From assembly GCA_048217285.1 (NCBI GenBank), contig DBFWVW010000054.1, forward strand, positions 1-12,026: 12,026 bases of DNA. Direction: 5' to 3'. Shown here in pieces: positions 8,201 to 12,026 of the stretch. The notes under the pieces were generated by a model. That model saw only the letters and a list, made by a program, of their open reading frames with translations. It searched no databases and was not told the DNA's origin. Positions within the stretch are counted from its first letter, which is position 1. Each line of letters begins with the position of its first letter. The position numbers were made by a program, and so were the translations under genes. This DNA comes from CAG-103 sp048217285 (GTDB lineage: Bacteria > Bacillota > Clostridia > Oscillospirales > Oscillospiraceae).

Positions 8201-9142
8201 GTGAATACGCGTGAACAGCTGGTCGTCAACAAACTGCCGACCAGAACGTGGAACCATCTCAACGTCAACGAAGCGACCATCCCATGGAATGCGGCCAACG
8301 CGGCCGATCTCGGGACGGATGCATATAAAATCACAGCAGAGAATCAGGCGCAGCCACTGCACATTGACCTGACTTGCGCCGAGGGGTATCGCCGCAAGCG
8401 GATCGCGGTCGATGTGGCCGCCGGTGTGCAGGCAACCATGTATATGGTGCTTGGTACAAAGGGGAGCTTGATCGCTGAAACGGCACTGACGCTGCATAAC
8501 CATGCGTCCCTGCGCCTTGTGCAGGTGCTCGGTGCGCAGGCCGGTGCACTGCTCTATGCCAAAACGGATGCGGACTGCGCGCCCGATGCCGGTGTGGACA
8601 TGACGCAGATTCTTATGGGCAAGGGTGATCTGTATTCCGACAATGATACGGAGCTCATTGGCGACGGCAGCCGTTATTCGGCGCAGATCGGCTACCTCGG
8701 CTGCGGCAGCCAGACGATTGACGTCAATGTCGTCGTCAACCACTACGGCAAGAACACGGAGTGCGAGATCGACACTTCCGGAGCGCTCAAGGACGCAGCA
8801 AAGAAAGTATTCCGCGGCACGATCGATTTCAAGACCGGCTCGGCCAACTCCGTCGGAAATGAGAAGGAGACGGTGCTCATGCTCGGTGACGATGTCGTCA
8901 ACAAGACGGTGCCGCTTATCCTCTGCGCCGAAGAAAACGTTGTCGGCAACCATGGCGCGACCATCGGCGAACTCGATGATGAGACGCTGTTTTACTTTGA
9001 GAGCCGCGGCATCTCGCGCGAGCAGGCCGAAAACATACTGGCCCGTGCCGCGATCGAGCGCTTTGCCCGCACGGTGGACGACGAAGCGCTGCGCGCGCAG
9101 ATTCTTCAGACACTGGAGGAGGAACTGAACGATGGCGTATAA
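8201..9142 (+). CDS. sufD: SufD, Fe-S cluster scaffold subunit (short form)
   Basis: SufD is a SufB paralogue that pairs with it in the SufBC2D scaffold and is linked to iron entry. The predicted protein has 313 residues, well below the roughly 420-440 of E. coli or Bacillus SufD; the shortening is in the N-terminal part, and I believe this short form is common in Clostridia. The core beta-helix and C-terminal region are present, including ENVVGNHGATIGELDDE with His251, which matches the position of the conserved SufD histidine (360 in E. coli, from memory), and YFESRGISREQAENIL. The start is GTG 8201, supported by the strong AAAGGAGGG at 8186-8194 with 6-base spacing. The gene begins 27 bases after sufB and overlaps sufS by 11 bases, so the two are probably translationally coupled. 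Confidence 0.94.
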   Translation: MNTREQLVVNKLPTRTWNHLNVNEATIPWNAANAADLGTDAYKITAENQAQPLHIDLTCAEGYRRKRIAVDVAAGVQATMYMVLGTKGSLIAETALTLHNHASLRLVQVLGAQAGALLYAKTDADCAPDAGVDMTQILMGKGDLYSDNDTELIGDGSRYSAQIGYLGCGSQTIDVNVVVNHYGKNTECEIDTSGALKDAAKKVFRGTIDFKTGSANSVGNEKETVLMLGDDVVNKTVPLILCAEENVVGNHGATIGELDDETLFYFESRGISREQAENILARAAIERFARTVDDEALRAQILQTLEEELNDGV

Positions 9143-10346
9143 TTATAAAAATGACTTTCCGATCTTTCAGCATACGGATGTCGCCTATATCGATAACGCA
9201 GCCACGGCTCAGCGCCCGCAGTGCGTGCTCGATGCGGTGGCGGATTTCTACCGCTGCCACAATGCCAACCCCCTGCGCGGTCTGTATCCGCTGAGTGTAG
9301 AGGCAACCGATATTTATGAGCAGGCGCGCGAGACGGTACGTGACTTCATTGGCGCAAAATCCTCACGTGAGATCATCTTCACCCGCAACACGACCGAGAG
9401 CCTAAATCTGGTTGCCTACAGCTACGGCCTGACGCACGTCAAGGCGGGCGATGAAGTGCTCGTGTCCATCATGGAGCACCACAGCGATCTGCTGCCGTGG
9501 CAGATGGTTTGCAGCCAGACCGGTGCGGAGCTGAAGTTTATCGAGTGCGCGCCCGACGGCAGTGTAGACCTGCAGCAGATCGAGTCGCTCATCACCGAAC
9601 GCACGAAGATCGTCGCCATGACGCAGGTGTCGAACGTTCTCGGCCGGAAGTATCCGGTGCAGGAAGTTGTCGCCATGGCGCACAAAAAGGGCGCGGTCAT
9701 GGTCGTGGACGGTGCGCAGAGCACGCCGCATATGCCGGTGAACGTGCAGGAGCTGGGCGCGGATTTCTTTGCCTTCTCCGGCCACAAGGTCTTTGGCCCC
9801 ATGGGCATCGGTGGGCTGTACGGCAGGGAAGAACTGCTCGAACAAATGCCGCCGTTTCTCTCCGGCGGCGAGATGATTGAGTCCGTTACGCGCACGGGCG
9901 CCGTCTATGCCGAACTGCCGCATAAGTTTGAGGCCGGCACGGTCAACGCCGCCGGTGCAGCCGGTCTGGCTGCTGCCATCCGGTATGTGCAAAGCGTCGG
10001 CTTTGACATCATCCAGCAGCGTGAGCATGACCTGACGGTCAACGCCCTCTCGCGTGTGCTGGCAGTGCCGCACGTGCACGTGCTCGGCACCGACAAGCCG
10101 GAGGATCACAACGGCATCATCACGTTCACGGTCGACGGCGTGCACCCGCACGACATCAGTGAGATCATGGCGTCTGATGGTGTGAATATCCGCGCGGGCC
10201 ATCACTGCGCGCAGCCGCTGCTTGCGCACCTCGGCCTGAATGCGACGGCCCGCGCCAGTTTTGTTTTCTATAACACCGATGAGGACGTCGACCGGTTCAT
10301 CGAGAGCCTCTCGACCTTGAGGGAGCGTATGGGATATGGAAAATAG
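9132..10346 (+). CDS. sufS: SufS, group II cysteine desulfurase
   Basis: SufS is a pyridoxal-phosphate enzyme that removes sulfur from L-cysteine, leaving alanine and a persulfide on its active-site cysteine. The 404-residue length fits the family. Visible residues are His116 in MEHHSDLLPWQ (stacks on the cofactor), the cofactor lysine K219 in FSGHKVFGP, and the active-site Cys359 in RAGHHCAQPL, in the short-loop context of the SufS/CsdA group rather than IscS. The N-terminal stretch reads NANPLRGLYPLS where Bacillus and E. coli enzymes have a His-Arg-Gly variant, a local difference that probably reflects the clostridial lineage. ATG 9132 lies within the end of sufD and follows GGAGGAGGAA (9115-9124). 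It overlaps sufU by 11 bases, consistent with SufU being its direct sulfur acceptor. Confidence 0.97.
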   Translation: MAYNYKNDFPIFQHTDVAYIDNAATAQRPQCVLDAVADFYRCHNANPLRGLYPLSVEATDIYEQARETVRDFIGAKSSREIIFTRNTTESLNLVAYSYGLTHVKAGDEVLVSIMEHHSDLLPWQMVCSQTGAELKFIECAPDGSVDLQQIESLITERTKIVAMTQVSNVLGRKYPVQEVVAMAHKKGAVMVVDGAQSTPHMPVNVQELGADFFAFSGHKVFGPMGIGGLYGREELLEQMPPFLSGGEMIESVTRTGAVYAELPHKFEAGTVNAAGAAGLAAAIRYVQSVGFDIIQQREHDLTVNALSRVLAVPHVHVLGTDKPEDHNGIITFTVDGVHPHDISEIMASDGVNIRAGHHCAQPLLAHLGLNATARASFVFYNTDEDVDRFIESLSTLRERMGYGK

Positions 10347-10770
10347 AAGCTTCTATAATGAGATCCTGACGGAGCACAACATCCACCCTGAGTTCAAGCA
10401 TGATATTCCGGACGCGGATATTGAGCTCGCAGGCGTGAACCCGAGCTGCGGTGACAACATCGTCCTCAAACTCAAGACTGACGGAGATGTGATCACCGAC
10501 GGCGGTTTTGTCGGCGACGGCTGCGCCATCTCGCAGGCGTCGGCGGATATCATGCTCGGCATGATCGTTGGGCAGAAGAAGGGCAAGGCGCTGGAAATGG
10601 GCCGTACCTTCCTGCGCATGATCCATGGTGAGGCGACCGAGGAAGAGATTGAGAGTCTTGAAGAAGCCTCGGCGCTCAAGGACATCGCGCACATGCCTGC
10701 GCGTGTAAAATGTGCTATGCTCGGCTGGCGCACGCTTACGCAAGCGCTGACCGGCAAGGTTGAGGAATAA
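10336..10770 (+). CDS. sufU: SufU, zinc-dependent sulfur acceptor for SufS
   Basis: SufU is the Gram-positive partner of SufS; it accepts persulfide sulfur and hands it to the SufBCD scaffold, replacing SufE. The 144-residue protein carries the expected ligand set: Cys38 and Asp40 in NPSCGDN, Cys63 in DGCAIS, and Cys126 in RVKCAMLGW. In Bacillus SufU the equivalent residues bind zinc, and the equivalent of Cys38 becomes the acceptor when SufS displaces it. The insertion between Cys63 and Cys126, relative to IscU, and the Arg-x-Lys-Cys context both mark it as SufU, not an IscU scaffold. The start ATG 10336 overlaps sufS by 11 bases and follows GAGGGAG at 10319-10325. It is the last gene of the operon; neither SufA nor SufT nor an Rrf2 regulator follows. 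Confidence 0.96.
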   Translation: MENRSFYNEILTEHNIHPEFKHDIPDADIELAGVNPSCGDNIVLKLKTDGDVITDGGFVGDGCAISQASADIMLGMIVGQKKGKALEMGRTFLRMIHGEATEEEIESLEEASALKDIAHMPARVKCAMLGWRTLTQALTGKVEE

Positions 10771-10779
10771 GCCGTTCCC

Positions 10780-10821
10780 GCCGCCGGCGGATGCCGATGA
10801 GGTGTCTGCCGGCGGCTTTTT
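10780..10821 (+). terminator. Rho-independent terminator of the suf operon
   Basis: GCCGCCGGC at 10780-10788 pairs with GCCGGCGGC at 10808-10816. Two further pairs extend the stem to 11 bp around a loop of about 15 bases, and five Ts follow. It starts 9 bases after the sufU stop. Confidence 0.88.
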
Positions 10822-10841
10822 GCACGCTGGAAATCCCCGGT

Positions 10842-10870
10842 TTGACAGCACGCGTTTGCGGGATTATGAT
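10842..10870 (+). promoter_or_regulatory. Sigma-A-type promoter of the kinase gene
   Basis: TTGACA at 10842-10847 and TATGAT at 10865-10870 are separated by 17 bp. A start near 10876-10878 leaves a leader of about 24 bases. A second TTGACAGCA at 10882-10890 repeats the -35 region but has no -10 partner before the gene. Confidence 0.78.
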
Positions 10871-10900
10871 AAGACATCCTCTTGACAGCAGGTGCTTTGT

Positions 10901-11470
10901 ATGACTGATTTTGAAACGACCCTTCTGCGGCGCATCCGTGCGCTTGCGGCCACGCAGCCACGCGTACTCGTTGCCATCGACGGCCGGTGCGCCGCCGGAA
11001 AGACCACGCTGGCCGCGTCCTTTCGGAAGGTGCTGGACTGCAACGTGTTCCATATGGACGACTTTTTTCTCCGTCCGGAGCAGCGCACGCCCGAGCGCTT
11101 GCACCAGCCGGGCGGAAATGTGGACTATGAGCGATTTCTGGCCGAGGTGCTCCGCCCGCTGTACGATGGCACTCCGGTGACATACCGCCCTTACGACTGC
11201 CACGCACAGCAGCTGCGTGCGCCGGTGCGCGCAGAGGCAAGGCCGGTCAATATCATTGAGGGTTCCTATTCCTGCCATCCGGCGCTGTGGGATCTTTACG
11301 ACCTCCATGTGCTCCTCACGGTCAGCCCGGAGGAACAGCGCAGCCGCATTGCCGCACGCAACGGCGAAGAAATGCTGCCGGTGTTCACAAATGTCTGGAT
11401 CCCGATGGAGGAAGCGTACTTTGCGCAGTTTCAGGTCGCAGAGCGCGCCGATCTTTGCCGGGAAAACTGA
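10901..11470 (+). CDS. P-loop kinase of the uridine-kinase type
   Basis: This 189-residue soluble protein is a nucleoside/phosphoribulokinase-type P-loop kinase; uridine or cytidine salvage is the usual label for such proteins, but the substrate is not proven by the sequence. Walker A is GRCAAGKTT (28-36), following strand VLVAIDG. HMDDFF (51-56) occupies the place of the catalytic Asp region in uridine kinases. NIIEGSYSCHP and LHVLLTVSPEEQRSRI match the later strand and the lid region, where arginines contact phosphates. It is shorter than the classic Udk of about 210 residues. I chose ATG 10901; an in-frame GTG at 10892 is possible, as the ribosome binding site is weak (CAGGTG at 10889-10894). 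It has its own promoter and terminator and no operon partner. Confidence 0.86.
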   Translation: MTDFETTLLRRIRALAATQPRVLVAIDGRCAAGKTTLAASFRKVLDCNVFHMDDFFLRPEQRTPERLHQPGGNVDYERFLAEVLRPLYDGTPVTYRPYDCHAQQLRAPVRAEARPVNIIEGSYSCHPALWDLYDLHVLLTVSPEEQRSRIAARNGEEMLPVFTNVWIPMEEAYFAQFQVAERADLCREN

Positions 11471-11485
11471 ATCAGACTGCGGATG

Positions 11486-11516
11486 ACCGCGCGGGGCTTG
11501 TGTCCCGCGCGGTTTT
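11486..11516 (+). terminator. Rho-independent terminator after the kinase gene
   Basis: ACCGCGCGGG at 11486-11495 and CCCGCGCGGT at 11504-11513 are perfect 10-bp arms with an 8-base loop. The second arm runs into TTTT at 11513-11516. Confidence 0.9.
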
Positions 11517-11526
11517 GTGCTACATT
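11498..11526 (+). promoter_or_regulatory. Possible promoter of the hydrogenase-like gene, overlapping the terminator
   Basis: TTGTGT at 11498-11503 and TACATT at 11521-11526 are 17 bp apart and form the best sigma-A-like pair before the gene. Both boxes are imperfect, and the -35 lies in the terminator loop. If used, the leader is about 40 bases. Confidence 0.35.
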
Positions 11527-11572
11527 AAAAAGACATATACAGCGTGAATTTTCACAGAAAGGCGGGAGCCCA

Positions 11573-12026
11573 ATGGATGTTCTGCGTTTCAAACAGGCCA
11601 ACTGCAAAAACTGCTACAAATGCGTCCGGTTCTGCCCGGTCAAGTCCATTCGCGTTTACAAGGGTCACGCACAGATCATTTCCAGCGACTGCATTCTCTG
11701 CGGTAACTGCCTGTCTGTTTGCCCGCAGCACGCAAAAGAGGACATCAGCGACGTCGCTCAGATCCAGGAGCTGATCGCATCCGGCCAGCAGGTCGTTGTG
11801 AGCGTCGATTCTTCCTACATCGCTTATTTTGACACCCCCGGTTTTCAGGGCATTGCAGAGCCGCTCAAAAAGCTCGGCTTTGCGGCGGCGTTCGAGACGG
11901 CCGAAGGCGCCTATCTGGTCAAGAAGCAGCTCGAGGAGCTTGCGCGCCAGCCGGGTGATGCGCCAATCATCACGTCCGGCTGTTCGACGATCGTGCTCTA
12001 TGTAGAAAAGCACCTGCCGGAGGCGC
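11573..12026 (+). CDS. Ferredoxin-domain protein with [FeFe]-hydrogenase-like domain, probably sensory type (3' end missing)
   Basis: The frame is open from ATG 11573 to the window end, giving 151 residues of a longer protein. AAAGGCGGGAG at 11558-11568 precedes the start. Residues 11-22 (CKNCYKCVRFCP) and 40-51 (CILCGNCLSVCP) are two complete CxxCxxCxxxCP motifs, so two [4Fe-4S] clusters are expected. After them comes VVVSVDSSYIAYFD and a helical stretch, then IITSGCSTIV (132-141). This is laid out like the start of the hydrogenase large-subunit domain, in which the first H-cluster motif is TSCCP. Here the proton-transfer Cys is Gly136, the cluster-ligand Cys is kept (Cys137), and the Pro is Ser138. 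Loss of the proton-transfer Cys is known from sensory [FeFe]-hydrogenases, which often carry PAS or phosphatase domains further on; that part lies outside the window. It may alternatively be a hydrogenase-derived ferredoxin protein with no active site. Confidence 0.85.
   Translation, partial: MDVLRFKQANCKNCYKCVRFCPVKSIRVYKGHAQIISSDCILCGNCLSVCPQHAKEDISDVAQIQELIASGQQVVVSVDSSYIAYFDTPGFQGIAEPLKKLGFAAAFETAEGAYLVKKQLEELARQPGDAPIITSGCSTIVLYVEKHLPEA

Noticed and set aside
10882..10890. A second TTGACAGCA, repeating 10842-10850, as another promoter
   Set aside because: A -10 box at the right spacing would fall inside the kinase coding sequence and none is seen there; a 9-base repeat of a consensus -35 can arise by chance.

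Overview
This window looks like a chromosomal segment of a moderately GC-rich member of the Clostridia, most likely from the Oscillospirales/Ruminococcaceae group. That placement is inferred from gene content: a stand-alone type of AICAR formyltransferase, a marR-ABC-ABC exporter operon, a sufCBDSU cluster with SufU and without SufE or SufA, and a small [FeFe]-hydrogenase-like iron-sulfur protein. Every gene reads on the + strand. Coding is dense, no gene-free stretch exceeds about 220 bases, and I see no mobile element, tRNA, rRNA or CRISPR array.

Layout. (1) Bases 2-1066 hold the end of a purine-synthesis formyltransferase whose 5' end lies outside the window, closed by a strong terminator at 1081-1107. 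(2) Bases 1148-5291 form an operon with a near-consensus promoter, a 12-bp palindrome at the predicted transcription start, a MarR-family regulator, and two ABC exporter half-transporters that overlap by 8 bases. The two half-transporters are complementary: the first carries the degenerate catalytic residues and the second the canonical ones, as in heterodimeric exporters. (3) Bases 5308-5835 are a single-gene unit for a PPC/DUF296-domain protein. (4) Bases 5859-10821 are the Fe-S cluster assembly operon sufC-sufB-sufD-sufS-sufU. It has a perfect consensus promoter whose -35 box sits inside an inverted repeat, a leader of about 110 nt, overlapping sufD/sufS and sufS/sufU junctions, and a terminator. 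(5) Bases 10842-11516 are a single-gene unit for a P-loop kinase of the uridine-kinase type. (6) From 11573 to the window end is the start of an iron-sulfur protein with two [4Fe-4S] ferredoxin motifs followed by a hydrogenase-like domain. Its first H-cluster motif is atypical in the way reported for sensory [FeFe]-hydrogenases.

How the genes work together. SufS takes sulfur from cysteine and SufU accepts it. The SufB-SufC-SufD scaffold then builds the cluster, so this operon would supply client proteins such as the ferredoxin/hydrogenase-like protein at the right edge. The MarR/ABC unit is a self-contained, probably autoregulated export module. Nothing here is a clearly new system. The points most worth a second look are the hydrogenase-like protein, the operator-like symmetry in the suf promoter, the palindrome at the marR promoter, and the split catalytic roles of the exporter pair.
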